Assembly (NCBI GenBank): GCA_026214975.1
Contig: JAOBSW010000635.1
Coordinates: 1-64,000 of the forward strand
DNA from: Gentiana macrophylla
Taxonomy: Eukaryota; Streptophyta; Magnoliopsida; Gentianales; Gentianaceae
Length of the DNA stretch: 64,000 bases
Direction: 5' to 3'
Positions 11,739 to 24,699 of the stretch are shown in pieces. The position numbers and the translations under genes were made by a program. Each line of letters opens with the position of its first letter. Within the stretch, counting starts at the first letter, position 1. The notes under the pieces were generated by a model. That model was not told the origin of the DNA. It saw only the letters and a list, made by a program, of their open reading frames with translations, and did no database searches.

Positions 11739-13934
11739 GCTTGCTATACACAAAATAGAGCTCTCATGAATAAAAGTCATGAGAAAACTCCTTATGAAAT
11801 TTGGAATGGAAGGAAACCAAATGTTTCTTACTTTCATGCTTTTGGAAGCAAATGTTTCATACACAATAATGAGAAAGATCAACTTCATGTTTTTCAGCCC
11901 AAAGTCGATGAATGAATTTTTAGGATATTCAAGCGTCAAAGAAAGCTTTTAGAGTACTAAAACACTAAAGAATGAGGAATCTATACATGTAGTGTTTGAT
12001 GAACCAAACTTCCCTAGAGAAACAACTGAAGACAAACCAGACCCGGTTTCGCCTCGATTACTGATATTGCCAGAATCTGTTTGTGTTGACATTGGAAGAC
12101 TACAGATTTCAGATTGTTCAAATCCAGATCAGTCTCAGTTTCCAACTGCTCAACAACCCACTCCTGAACAACATGATTCTGACTCAGTTGAAGAAATTCA
12201 AGAACCAGTTCTTGAAGAACCGGTCGAACAAAATAAAGATCCTTTGATGCAAACACCTGCTTATCAATGGATGAGAGATCATCCTGAAGAACAAGTTATT
12301 GGTGACACTCAAGTTGGTGTTCGAACAAGACATCAACTACATGCAATGATTGCATGTTTTCTATCTCAATCTGAACCTAAGGAAATAGAAGAAGCTTTGA
12401 AAGATCCAGACTTGATATTAGCTATGCAAGAAGAATTAAATGAATTTGAAAGAAATCAAGTATGGGAATTGGTAGAAAGACCGGTTCATGTGAATGTCAT
12501 TGGAACCAAATGGGTTTTCAGAAACAAACTTGATGAAGATGGGAATATCATCATAAACAAATCTAGGCTTGTAGCTAAAGGATATTCTCAAGCAGAAGGC
12601 ATTGACTTTGATGAAACTTATGCACCAGTTGCAAGACTGGAGGCAATCAGGCTATTTCTCGCCTTTGCAGCTCACAAAAAGTTCAAAGTATACCAGATAG
12701 ACGTTAAAAGTGCATTTTTGAATGGAATTCTTGAAGAAGAAGTGTATGTTCAACAACCACCTGGATCCGAGATCAAAGATCAAGCTGATAAAGTTTTCAG
12801 ACTAAGGAAAGCCCTTTATGGACTTAAACAAGCACCAAGAGCTTGGTATGAAACTCTACCTCAGTTTCTAGTTGATAATGGATTTATCAAAGGAACTATC
12901 GACAAAACATTATTCAGAATAAAGAATGAAGAGAACACTCTGCTTGTTCAAATCTATGTTGATGACATCATTTTTGGATCAGAAAATGAACAGTTATGTG
13001 AGAAAATTGCAAGTTTAATGAAGAGCAAATTTCAAATGAGTATGATTGGAGAATTGAATTTTTTTTCCTTGGATTACAAGTTAAACAATTAGATGATGGA
13101 ATTTTCATTCACCAAACCAAGTATACAAGAGAACTTATCAAAAATTTTGGTATGGAGAAATCAACTGGAATTGCTACACCAATAGGGACCAACACCAGGC
13201 TAGATGAAGACAAATAAGGCAAAGATGTTGATCAAACACTTTACAGAAGAATGATTGTAAGCTTACTTTATCTTACAGCAAGTAGGCTAGATATATCTTT
13301 TACTGTTGGTGTATGTGCCAGATTTCAGTCAAAACCGAAGGAAAGCCATCTCACAGTTGTAAAAAGGACCTTGAAGTATATGAAAGATACAGATGGAGTT
13401 GGTATTTGGTATTCAAGAGAAGGAGAATTCAAGCTGATATCTTACTCAGGCTCAGATTATGCAGGATGCAAAGTGGACAGAAAGAGCACCTCAGGCACAT
13501 GTCAGCTACTAGGAAATAGACTTGTGGCTCGGTTTAGCAAAAAGCAAAACTCTATCTCAACTTCAGCAATGACCAAGCAGTATATAGCAGCTGGAAGTTG
13601 TTGTGTTCAATTTTTATGGATTAGACAGCAATTAATAGATTATGGGATAGAAGAATGAATGATTCCCATAATGTGTGATAACACAAGTGCAATTGCAATA
13701 ACTGACAATCCAGTTTTACACTCAAGGACAAAACACATTGATGTGCGTCACTACTTTATAAGAGATCATGCGGAGAAAAAGGATATTTCAGTTCTTTATG
13801 TACCTACTGAAGATCAGTTGGCTGATATCTTTACAAAGCCACTGGACAGAGAAAGATTTGCCAAACTAAGAACTGAATTAGGGATAATCAAATTAGTTAA
13901 GTCAGTTAAGCCAGAAATTCATCAAGGGGATTAA
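11739..13934 (+). pseudogene. Element A1 pol: integrase end, reverse transcriptase, RNase H
   Basis: Copia pol, cut off on the left by the Athila insertion. The integrase C-terminal part begins at 11739 (ACYTQNRALMNKSHEKTPYE) and is broken by stops near 11911 and 11950. The RT runs from about 12240 to 13200, with motif [13 protein letters not shown] and catalytic YVDDIIFG both intact. An eight-T run near 13058-13065 shifts the frame, a TAA follows near 13215, and a TGA stands near 13656. The RNase H part (13251-13934) has DYAGCKVDRKSTSG but reads SAMTKQYIA where copia normally has an AE pair, so the catalytic Glu seems lost. It ends with the usual ADIFTKPLDRERF tail. Confidence 0.9.
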
Positions 13935-14386
13935 TCTTTGTTATGCTGGGTGCGCTCACTTAACAGATTAGTCATTGACATCAACAATCTCAAACTGACC
14001 AACTAAAACTGAAAGACTTAACGGAATTGAAAAACTGAACCCAGAATCAGCTTTACTCCAGTCAACTTAAGTCAAAGGTTGACAAGATAAAACCGGCAGC
14101 GGTTATATCGCATTTAATTAACGCAGTTCTTTTGTCAGAATGTATTGCGTGTACACCCCATTACTGTCAGAACAGTACATGTCTTGGTCACACAAACCAT
14201 CATGGAATTAGAAAAGTTGTACTACTCAACCGCCAGTACATCATCCCTATATATCCAACCCTCGTTCACACTCTCCTAAATCAAACTTTTCAAAATTCTT
14301 ATTAACTCAATCTCTTTCTTGAAAACAAAAAAATTAATATTTTTCATAATCTTTCTCAAAATTCAATTTTGTTTTCACACCCAAAA
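13935..14386 (+). other. Spacer between pol and ORF2 of element A1
   Basis: Non-coding, 452 bases. It carries the TATA-like motif described at 14247 and then an AT-rich, pyrimidine-rich leader with TTTCAAAATTCTT-type repeats. Equivalent spacers occur in elements A2 and B. Confidence 0.6.
14247..14256 (+). promoter_or_regulatory. TATA-like box upstream of ORF2 (A1)
   Basis: CTATATATCC lies about 139 bases before the first ATG of ORF2. Comparable motifs lie before ORF2 in A2 (34291) and B (44901-44913). Promoter function is inferred from position only. Confidence 0.45.
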
Positions 14387-16819
14387 ATGACCACCTCAAA
14401 GAACTCACAAGAAGAAAGATTGATCACAGAGTTAGATGAGTATACATTTGAAATTTATGAAACTATGTGCAACAACACTATGTTAGCAAGTTATATCTGT
14501 GAGAAGATTCAGAAACAACCAGGATTAAGAAATATCCCGGAGGTCTCTTTCAACGAAAAACGCGATGTAGAAGGAATTTTGCAGTTCTGGGAGAATATGC
14601 ATTTGGTAAGAGACTCTATATTCACTACAGTTTGTGGAGATTGTATTATTATCAATGAAAGAGTCATAAGGTCACTATTTGCTTTCACAAATTCATCTGT
14701 GACATCAATAGATTTGACTTCTCTACCATTGAAAAGGGACGCCTTTCTTAGGCAGATTACATTATCTAAAGAACCAGTCGAAGTTGGTATTCATGTTGAT
14801 AAACTCAAGCCAGAGTTTGGATTTCTCAGCCGATGGCTCAGCAAACATGTTATTGGAAAATCCAAAGGAATCAGTACACTATCCGAAGACAATGTTTATC
14901 TGATGAACATAATTTAGGACGAAATAGAATTCAATTGGGCCGGTTATGTCGTCAATCAGATAAAGAAGCAACACTTAGCTGAATTAGAAAGTGTACAAAG
15001 AGCTCAAGTTGAAGGACAAACAACTATTGGCAGATTCCGACTGAAGAAAACACTCAGTGGAATCATTCAATTTTATTTGGAAAAACTCACGGAAGGGAAG
15101 AAAGCAAGACCAACTGCAGCTATAGAGGAAATCACAGCAGCTACAAGAACAACTTCCCAACCTGAAGCCAGACAGAAAACTGTGTCTTAGCAGGAAGCTG
15201 AACACAAAGGAATCAAGCGAAAGGCTGACTCAGGAAAAGAGAAATCAGTTGTAAAATGTTTGTACCCAGGAACATCAAGTAAGAAAGCACCAACTGAGGG
15301 GGAACAACAACAACTGACAATTGAAATTACAAAGGAAAATATCACTGCTGATTTTACTTCTCAGTTACAACAACAATCAGATCAGCAACAAGCCCTAATT
15401 TTTAAAGCTGATAGAATTATCAAGCTAATGAAGATGAAACTCAAACCAGAAGATTCTCGTGATGCTATCTTACAATCTGAAGAAAAGTTACTCTTGAATG
15501 AATTGGAAATTAAAGATCTATTTACTATGTTTCCTATGTCAGAATTTCTTGCAAATTGCTTCAATAAATTCACTGAACTAGCTCAACGAAGAGAATCAGC
15601 AACATCATCCATTCCCGATGATATTTCAAAGAAGAAGGATGATGATGAAGATGATAATTCAAGAAAAGAAGATGATATGACTACAGTTTTGCAGACATAC
15701 ACTCAACCTCAACCACTAGCTACGCAAACGGTAATTCAGCAAGAAGATTTTCCAGTTGGAAATCAGACAACTGACAATCAGCAAGCAGCTGATGGAATTA
15801 ATAGTCAACTTATGATCATTGAAGATATCACTCATTCTAAGGATCAAACAGAAGCAACATATGATCCTTTTGATATCCTGACAAAGGATGAATTTGCCAA
15901 AGTTCATGAAAATTTGAAGATTGTGCTCAGTCAAAGAGATGCACACAATGGCCTTCTATCAAATATCTCTGGATATCTAGATTATAGAACTGAAACAGAT
16001 ATCTCAGTTCATGCAAGACTAGAAATGATCCATAAGTCAAGTTCCAGTTCTGCTTCAGAAACTTTAATACTCAAACAGAAAATTGATGACTCAACCGCAG
16101 TAGATAGGGAAACACATGCACATGCTCACTGGCATATGAATCAGCACATGTACGGGTTAGAGAATCAGCTCAAAGAAGTACTTGCTTCTCAGCAACGTAT
16201 CTCAGCCGATCAATAGGCAACCCATGCTTTGGTAGATCGATTTTATGATGTCAAAAAGGGGGAAGCTGAAGAAGAAAAGCTGAAATTACTCAAAGAAAAG
16301 AAGCAACTCGAAGATGAATTGGAAAGATATAAATCAGATCCAAAGTTCTTAAAGAAAGAGTTTACTGACGAGCAGCTCATTGAGAAATATAGTCAACCCG
16401 AAGATCGAAGAGCTAATCTTACAAAGGATCTGTGGTTAAAGTTTGTCAAAGATCATAATCCTATCAAAGCCAAGTACAAGGATAAGACTATTGAAGAATC
16501 CTTGAACTACTTCTTATCTGATGAACTCTACAATCAGAAAATGGCGCAATACAAGAAGATCAAGAAGACTGGAGACAAGCTGAAGATTAAAGATAAAGCT
16601 GAACAAATGAAAGATGATGTAGCTGAATTTGAAAAATACTAATTGAATGAATCAGCTTTACCAAAGTTAATTTTATGGAGAAAATGGAAAGAAGGAAGTC
16701 AAGTAGACTATATCAAGACATTTTCTAAGGAAGATTCAGAACTAGAACATGATTTTCGTCTACATGACAAAGAAATGAAGCATATCTCAGACAAACAGAA
16801 AGCACAGAAAGGAACTTAG
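14387..16819 (+). pseudogene. ORF2 of element A1, extra ORF downstream of pol
   Basis: A single reading frame of 811 codons from ATG 14387 to TAG 16817, interrupted only by in-frame stops at 14915 (TAG), 15188 (TAG), 16214 (TAG) and 16640 (TAA). The first ~200 residues contain ILQFWENMHLV, an acidic/hydrophobic segment with VIRSLFAF, and then FNWAGYV. This pattern recurs in A2 and B and resembles the 'putative plant transposon protein' family found in env-like ORFs. Residues ~270-500 are rich in Gln, Lys and Asp with an acidic DDDEDD patch. The C-terminal third (from ~615) is a Lys/Glu-rich probable coiled coil. No membrane segment is obvious. Its position matches the env-like ORF of SIRE-type copia elements, but the function is unknown. 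The stop at the pol side is complete and ORF2 has its own ATG. Confidence 0.75.
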
Positions 16820-16973
16820 TCCTTAGTCAAATTTATTTGAACAAAGTGTAACTATTCCAGTTTTTGCGTATTCTGATGAAATCCAATTTTCCAGTTTAAC
16901 ATTGTTTTACATTGTTTTGATCTTTAAGCTTTTCTTTTAGGGAGCGTTTTGGCATCATCAAAAAAGGGGAAAT
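16820..16973 (+). other. 3' untranslated part and polypurine tract of A1
   Basis: Short non-coding segment ending in the polypurine tract AAAAAAGGGGAAATTG just before the LTR start TGTTGG at 16974. Confidence 0.75.
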
Positions 16974-17117
16974 TGTTGGAAATAAAATTTATGTTTTGAT
17001 GATAATTCATCATATTTACTCAGAATATTATCTTAACCTCATTGATGAAGTGCTGAAGCTAGCTGTTATAGTGAAAAGCAAAAAGATGTCTAGAATTGAA
17101 TGTATAGGTTATACTAG

Positions 17118-18642
17118 TGTCTCGGATTTTATCAATGGAAAATAAACAAGTAATAAAAATAATCCGGTTTACCCCAAGTGCAGGGATCGTAGTATAGAGG
17201 TTAATACCGGAGTCGAATCACAGGGAATCCAGATTGGTCTAGTTCTTAATTTTTCTAAAGGTTGTCACGAAAAATAACTAAAAACGAAAATGAAGAAACA
17301 ATAAACTGGACAGAGGGTTGTCAATCCAAATCCAGGAAAGATAATTGCGAAACCTAAATCTAAACTATAAACTAGGAAAGAAAATAAATTTCTAAGATAA
17401 CAACGAAGAACAAGGCATAAAGATAATTTCAATTAATTTTAACGAAGAACAAGCATTGATCCACCTATCCCGCAACTCTCAACTTCTACCCTAGATCGTT
17501 TAGTGAAGATTTGATAAAGATGTGGTTCACCTATCCAAGGTATGAATTCCTACTCTCGTAGATAATTCGCCTATTAATCTTTCATCTCTCGATCTTAAAG
17601 ATTAACGCTTCCATAACAAAGGTGTAAGATTTCTCAATCTAGCAACCTAGAAATTTAACCTAGCAACTCTCGTTATTTTTAGGTTAAAAATCCCATCTTT
17701 ACTACGGTGATCTAGGTCTAACAATGATTTTCATCAAACGTTAAACATCACAAAGCAACCATCTCTCGATATAAATTGCAAAATCAATAAAGCACATAAT
17801 AAAGATACAAACTTTAAGTAAAAACTCACAAAACAATCCAAGATTCGAAATCAAAACGCTGCTGAGAATTGGCTTCACAAAGCTCGTTCTAGGCTTAGCC
17901 TTAGCTCATCGTTGGAATACAAATCATATAAATAAAAAGAAGATAAAAAGATGTTTATGATGGTGGGAAAACGCAGCTCGGGCACCCCCAAGGGGCCTGG
18001 GGCGGCCAGGGATCGAATTGTGGTGGTTTGGGTTGGAAAAAACGCGACTATAAATAGGTTTTTAGGTCGGTTTCAGCATAGGCGGTGGCTGGACGCCCGT
18101 CCATAGTGTCAAAAATCTTCGAGTCGGGCCGAGTCTTCTCAAACGCCCGTCCTATACATTTTCAAACGCTCGTTCACTAAAAATCTGAACATCCTGATCC
18201 AACTTCTCCTCCTGGACACCAGTCCACTCTTTTGGACGCCCGTTTAGGTAAAAATCATGCTTTCCTGAATTGAGTAGCTCCAGTGGATGCCAATCCATGC
18301 TTCTGGACGCCAGTCCAGGTTGGACGGATGGCAAACGTGCGTTCAGTCTTCAATATGCATCTTCCTCATTCAATTCAATCTACAGGTAAACGTCATTTTA
18401 GCTTCCTCCATAACATGTAAGCGTACCTACAACAAGACAAAAACATGCAAAATGTAAAATCATACATATTGATAGAAAACACCAATAAAACCACGTAATT
18501 AGCTTGATTTTTCACTTTAATGATTTCCATGCGCATTCTTTCCATATTTCATTTAAACACTTACTTTTCTATAAAAAGTAATAAAACACGAAGGAAATTT
18601 CTACGAAATAATATCATATATATCGTCAAATCACCGTTAACA
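17118..18642 (-). mobile_element. Solo LTR E, gypsy (Athila-like) type
   Basis: A 1525-bp insertion with TG...CA ends: TGTCTCGG on the left, CCGTTAACA on the right. Flanks are ACTAG (17113-17117) and CCTAG (18643-18647), four of five bases alike. The minus strand has a U5-like GGGATTCCCTGTGATTCGAC segment recalling the Athila LTRs of this window, which sets the orientation. The A1 LTR resumes exactly after it, as the A2 LTR shows. No coding sequence. Confidence 0.75.
18090..18317. repeat. Array of 14-base near-palindromes in LTR E
   Basis: TGGACGCCCGTCCA at 18090-18103 is a near-perfect palindrome. Variants follow at 18213-18226 (TGGACACCAGTCCA), 18233-18246, 18284-18297 (TGGATGCCAATCCA) and 18304-18317 (TGGACGCCAGTCCA), with half-sites (AACGCCCGT, AACGCTCGT) between. 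Confidence 0.85.
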
Positions 18643-20238
18643 CCTAGAGTCTGATATTTGTATAGGTTACATCAGACAAGCACTGTAATAGTTAGTGTGT
18701 CGTGAAAATGAAAAACTGGAAATCATTTAGAAAACTGGAAATCGTTAAACAAACTGACTCAGGATACACCAATATGAAACTGAAGAAGAAAAGTTCGCTG
18801 AGGGACACAGACACGGTTGGCTTATCTAGAAGATTGAAGAACCGAGGTCTGAGACTCGATTATAGAAGATTGAAGAACTGAGGGTTCAAACTCAGTTATG
18901 AAGATTACAAGTCGAGACTATAAAGTTAGACTTCAGGCAAGATTGTGGTAACCTGAACTGACTTTATGGATCTTGTATGAAGACCTAAGAATCATAAGGA
19001 CAATGAATTCTTAGAAGATAATTGTTTATGGTGTACTTTGATTAAGTCAATTATAATCAGATGTAAACTAGAGTATTGATATTTAAAGAAGAGTAAAATC
19101 TCAGTTAATGCTCCAAGTCAGTCAAGAAACTAACAACTGATGAACACAGTATAAAACTGATCAGTAAACTCAGTTTTATATGTCAGCCATCCAACAAACT
19201 GATAGTACAGTCGAACGTTTTAAAGTAAGCTATTTTATTGGATGAAATACGGACACATCAGAACGGTCAGAAAATATAGCCGTTACAAGATAGACGTTGA
19301 TACAATTCGAATTCATGGAAGATGAACGTTGGACCTCACACTATAAATAGAGGACCTTGCACCAAGGATTAAACACGAAGATTTAACAGAATTATTAAGA
19401 TCAACAAGCATTTTGTGCACTAGTCTTAGTTATTCGAATTGCTATCAACTCTGCGCTATAACAAGATCATATCAAGAATTTCTTCAAGTGTTCAAGCTAC
19501 AAAGAATTTATCCAGATTCAGACACTTTGAAGAACCACAAACAAGAATCAATTTATTGATTCTCAGCCCAACTTTGATTCTACATCAAAGGTTTAGACTG
19601 TGAAGCAACCGGGAAGGTTCTGCCAAGGACAGTTGTTACAAGCAGTCGGGTAGACTGTGTTTGTGGTGGTAGCTGGTGAAGAGGCATACGTAACCCTTCA
19701 AGGACCAGTGTTCAAGCAATTGAAGTGCAGCAATTCTACCTGTTCACAACTGTTTAGATAGTGAAGCTAGGGATTAGCTAAGGACTATTATTTAGGACTT
19801 TTTATAACAGTTCACCTCAAGAAGTTCTAGTGGAATTTTCCTCCGCACCAAAGGGGAAGAGAGGACTGACCGGATTACACCACCTGGAACCTCTATAATT
19901 CTTGTTTATTTACTTTATGCATTTATTTATTCATTTACAGCATTCTGAGAATTTGATTTTTATACAACTCACAGCTCACAGACTGACATTCACCAGAATT
20001 CAGTTTAATACACTCAGCTTTCACATAGAATAACAAGATCAAGAAAAAGGCTAGAATTATATCCGCTGCCTGTTGACTCAATTTTTGCTTAGGTCAATTT
20101 GACTTAAACTCAGCTTAGTCAGCTTAACTCCACACAAGTTTTAACTGAACCTTAATTTGTTTTAAATCCAGTTTTAGGGACAAGTTTATTCACCCCCCCT
20201 ACCTCTAAACTTCTGTTAGTCTTTCCAAGGGACCAACA

Positions 20239-23200
20239 CACTTCAAGTTACAACACCCAGGATAGATATTCTTCTTAAACATGCTAGAGTCTTCCCCAAC
20301 ATAGTCTACCATCAAGAAATGTCCATACCTAAGACATAATCATCTAAGTCCTGCATTATTCACCTTACATTCAATAGCTCTTCCCTGATTTAAAAACACT
20401 TGGAAAAAACATCATTCGGTGGTTAGGATCCCTTATGACTTACAACTGTCTCTACCCTTACAATATGAAACATTCGCTAGTCAGGCCTCAAATTATGTAG
20501 CTCATCAATACCATATACCGGTCAAAACCTTTGACGAATCTATGTATCCCATGGTCTAATATTAACCCTTGTAAGCCGTTATGGACTTATTTCGATAACT
20601 GTTCTATATTACGCCGACATTATCCACCAAAGATCAGAACTCAACTAACCATGGAAAGTAGTACCGCAAAACGGGTTTAAGAAGCTCTTTTATGATACTA
20701 GGGGCAATTTAGGTAGAGAGTTCAAGCTCCAAAGGAAAAAAACACTTTCATGATGCCACCAAAGTATAGAATTTCGAAGGATATCCTTGATGAAAACATG
20801 AAATCAAATGTAGATCTGAAAGTCCTCAATGCTCTAAAGAATAACCATCGATTCCTAAAACCAAAACGTAACGCTTTAAAGTTGGTTCATTCAAATAGTA
20901 ACAAAAGACAAGGCGAGGTAGTTGTGAAAACTATTTCAATGGTTGAAAGGAAGGAAAAAATCCACACTCTTACATGAAGTAGGAACTACAAAGATAACAT
21001 ATTCACCGAGTTTGGAAATTTCAATGCAAAATAAACACACGGCACTTGATCTTAAGTAAGGGACAACCCGAAACGATCTTTTACAGAATTGGGTGTAAGA
21101 TAATAAATTCTGAAAATATTAACAACGAGGATTGCTTGACTACTTGAATTTAAAAGTGAAAGTTGAGCACAAGTGTAGTAAAGAAACTTGGTAAGTTAAA
21201 AGGAGAGTATAAAAAATTAATAAAATAATTAGTTGTCGGAGTTGAAGCCAAAAAAAGATGAACTGGAAGTAAGGTTCATGACGTCATTGAACGCCCAACA
21301 TATAGTTCCAAGAATGATTAGAGTTTCCTTACTCTGGAAAAAATTAGGTGGTTGATTAACCATCAACAGGAACTAGTGCAGTAAGCACTCGAGAAACGAA
21401 CAGCTTCAAAGTTGGTTCAAAATTGAAATATGGGGGCATTAAATCAAAGTACTAAAGATGGGTATCAAAATTTAGAGTATACCTTAAAGAGGATATTCTT
21501 CCAAAGAAGTGGCACCTTGTAAAAAAAACGGTTTTGTGAAGAACTCTTGTCAGCTCAAAAGAAAAGGTAAAGATCATTTACAAGACTAACTGAAGTTTAA
21601 ATCCAAAATAGAAGATATTAAACATCAAACTTGGAAACACCCATGTCAAAAGAGAGGAATGTTTGGACTTGAAAACTGATCAGTTTTAAACCTTAATTGT
21701 TGCTTATTAGATTGTCAAAAAGTATCGATTCAGAAAAATACTACAAGAGGATTCTTTAATAACACGGGGCTGATAAGTGAATAGTTGAGCACCTAAGTAG
21801 GTAGAACAAATTGAGGTAATCAAAAAGTGAATGGTTAAATGTCTTACAATGGACGGGATCTTCGGGTTGAAAACAAAAATAACAAATGGTCTTGAAGTGA
21901 TGTAAAAGAACTTACTAAAAGTATTTATGTGGAAGCAAATTGGAAGTCAAGAAATTACAAAAATTTCTACAATGAAGAATGCCCGTGATTACAAAAATAA
22001 TGCAGATAAAACTTTAGAAATTCATCCCAAACTCCCAATGGAGTTTAAGAAGGGTAACTGACTCAAGGATCCAGAGAAGGCTTTGATTTAAAATGGCAAA
22101 TTTGCAAAAACTTAAAAGTGCAACTTGATAGGAATTGAAGTTTAATTATTGATCAGCTGGAGTTCTTAAAATGCAATTCGGTAAACAAATATCTCCTTCC
22201 AGCAACAAAAAGAGACGTTACAAAAGAGAGATCTGACCAATCACAATGATACACATCATTAAAAATTAGAAAATAAGTTTAATTTATTGCTTATTAGATC
22301 AAGAAGTTATTACAGCTATTTATAGAAGGCAACAAGCCATACTGTGTTTCGAAACCAACAGCTATAAACTAATCAACAATACACAAAAATAACTAATACA
22401 AAAGGATTAGGTATATTCCTATAGGTTAGAGACACACCCAAGCTGAGGTGAATAGTAAGACAAACTGTAATATGAATAGTAAATTATGTAACCTTTCCTG
22501 CATATTTCGAAGAGAGAAATTAAGCATTGTTGAGAAATTAAAAACTATCCGTATCAAAATATATTTTGAACAGAGTTGTTAAGGATGAACACAAGAAAAT
22601 AAAAAGGTTTGTCGGACTTGATTTGAAGAGGACTTGGAAAATCCAATGCATCATTTACAAAACTGGAGGGAGCTTGTTTTCTAGATTCAAAATGGTAAAA
22701 CAATGAGAACTTCTTTAAAACAATACATAAGGTTGTATACTTTTAAGACAACACAAGGTCAAGGACAGAAAATTCATTGAGTTTTCAAATGCATTAAATA
22801 AGGGATGAACGTTGATCAGAGGAAAGTTTGGTTGGCAAAAAGAAAATGAAAGCATGGACAACAAAACTGTCATGTTGGGAGGTAACTGCTTGTGCATCTC
22901 ATGACCGAAAAGGGTCAAAACGTTGATTCTTAAAGTTTTCCTACCGGATTCCTTAACCTAGCTAGGAAGAATTCAAACTTAAAGAAACATATTTTTGAAA
23001 TTATTCCTCTTAGGTCATCAATCTTTATGCCTCAATCCTAGAGTGAAAAGGTGGAGAATACCATCCCAAATCAAGCGAATGAGATGATGAAACTAGTTTT
23101 TGGAATAGGCCTGAAAATGATGATTTGTGTAACTCAAACAAAAAGGATCATGAGTATGATAAAATATGAGAGTTATAGGTCTTGGAGTTTTCTAGGTGGT

Positions 23201-23478
23201 ATCTAAAAGTCTAATAATCAATACAACAACATTATCTTGATGAAATTTTTGAATAAAAAGTTTGAATGAACATCAACAAGCCGTAATCCTTGATGGAATG
23301 AAGAATTATGCAAAAAGGAGCAACAATGAAAAGAATAGTTTGTAAGGTTCGAAGAAGATTGAGGGGTTCCATTAAGTAGCTTAATGAAACCCATCTTGAA
23401 GGTTCACAACCTTAAGACGTAAGCCTAGAACAAATGCCTCAAAACATCACTTAATAGTATTCACACTTAGCCTTAATG
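20239..23478 (-). repeat. Old repeat, copy 1 (left unit), no recognised gene
   Basis: About 3.2 kb between the A1 LTR and a Tekay/Del-like LTR end. No ORF resembles a known protein. From about 21880 to 23478 it is clearly related to the second copy at 52081-54742 plus 24478-24562. Shared blocks include AAATTGGAAGTCAAGAAATT (21941/24552 and 52078), the GTTATTACA block near 22310/52800, and the AGAAGATTGAG block near 23357/54617. The minus strand carries CTATAAATAGC at about 22318, a possible TATA box. The part 20239-21880 has no visible counterpart in the window. Confidence 0.65.
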
Positions 23479-23690
23479 TCACACTACCTAAAGTTAAAGT
23501 TCCAACCTTATTAGATTGGCAGTTAGAGGATTAGCTTATGGGGTCAACACTTAGAAAATTCAATTTAGGAGGTCAGTACTTAAGAAGTCCAATTACAAAA
23601 TCCATAACTTAAATATCTAAACTTGACAAGAGCATATCTTATGTCCTCTAAAACCTATGCATCGGTGTTACTTTATTCTCTAATGCCAAC
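23479..23690 (-). other. Leader-like segment with initiator-Met-type primer site
   Basis: Reading leftward from 23690 the minus strand begins TTGGCATTAGAG, close to the initiator-Met primer site TTGGTATCAGAG, directly next to an LTR-like end (GGCATCACA). The following segment ATAGGTTTTAGAG is common at this place in Tekay/Del gypsy elements. No coding potential. Confidence 0.45.
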
Positions 23691-24477
23691 TGTGATGCCG
23701 TTGATCCATATACCGAGTTCTTAATCAAAAAATGGCACCCCACATGTATATTATTAAAATCAATTGATTATATACATAATCCTGACATCATCATCATCCA
23801 AGAACAAAGCGGAAAATGAAAGGAGAGATATAGGAAGCTAAAATATTTCACAAACGATCGAAAAGCAACACAGGCTACGACTAAAACAACATCCCAAAAC
23901 TGTTACACAATGATTGAAGATCCATTCAACCATTACAATTCTTGCTTTACAACTAAAAGGTAAAATATCTCAATATATTACAAAAGAAAAAGGAAGATTC
24001 TATACAATTATCGCAAGAGAATAAAATAAAGATAAACTTCAACAGCTGCATCTTTGGAAATCACTCCTTAGAATTCTCAAACTCAACCTACACCAAACCA
24101 ACTTCTCAGGGTGAGGAACAATAATAATGGGGTATGTACACAAATACTTAGTAAAGAGTAGAAGCACTGAATCTAAACATATTATAACATAGAGAATATC
24201 AATAATATCCTATATGTTGAAGTAGCCCAGTCATTTCTACTAGTCTCACTAGTAGACACAATCAACAAAGAAATTTGTTACACATTGATCCAAGAACACT
24301 TTTCATGGTGAGTATACACCACAACGTTTCCCAAAGACCTCTAGGGCATAGTAGCTAACAATATGGAACATTCCCATATCTCAAATTTTAACCTTTGTGT
24401 AAGGGTAATGATTCCATAAACTGATACAAAAACATATCTCACCAAGCACCAACATTTTTAGCATTTAGTCTCATCAA
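23691..24477 (-). repeat. Probable LTR (or LTR end) of a Tekay/Del-like gypsy element
   Basis: The inner end GGCATCACA is followed by a primer-like site at 23679-23690. The outer end is placed where homology with copy 1 stops, at about 24477, where the minus strand begins TGATGAGACT. No coding sequence. Identification rests on the primer site and the ends only. Confidence 0.4.
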
Positions 24478-24562
24478 GTATGTATTTAAGTGAAGAACAA
24501 ATGGTTTGGAAGTGATGTAAAAATGGTTGATGAAAATCTTTATGCGGATACAAATTGGAAGT
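24478..24562 (-). repeat. Old repeat, copy 2, left piece
   Basis: Related to 21885-21955. It was separated from its continuation at 52081 by insertion of element B. The last five bases GAAGT are the target duplication. Confidence 0.7.
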
Positions 24563-24699
24563 TGTTGGTCCCAGAGAAGGGTAAAAGTATAGGCATAGGG
24601 GGGGTGAATGACTATACTGGACCTTCAAAAACTTTTCTTCTTTAAAAGCTTATGGGCAATGGATAAGTCCCATCTTAAAATTCCTTCAAAGTAGATTAT

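Larger units (their letters stand above)
16974..20238 (+). repeat. 3' LTR of element A1, split by solo LTR E
   Basis: It starts TGTTGGAAATAAAATTTATG and ends CCAAGGGACCAACA, with a CTATAAATAG box at 19341-19350 and a C-run near 20192. Homologous to the LTRs of A2 and A3. The solo LTR at 17118-18642 interrupts it; without the insertion it is about 1.74 kb. The bases after it are CACTT; the matching left flank is outside the window. Confidence 0.9.

Noticed and set aside
15382..15946. Minus-strand frames within 15382-15946
   Set aside because: Shadows of the plus-strand ORF2 of A1.
18152..18330. 60-codon minus-strand frame in LTR E
   Set aside because: It overlaps the palindrome array and has no similarity to any family.
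20750..20977. 75-codon frame beginning MMPPKYRISKDILDENM
   Set aside because: Surrounding sequence is an old repeat without coding character; no motif, and no copy 2 counterpart to test conservation.
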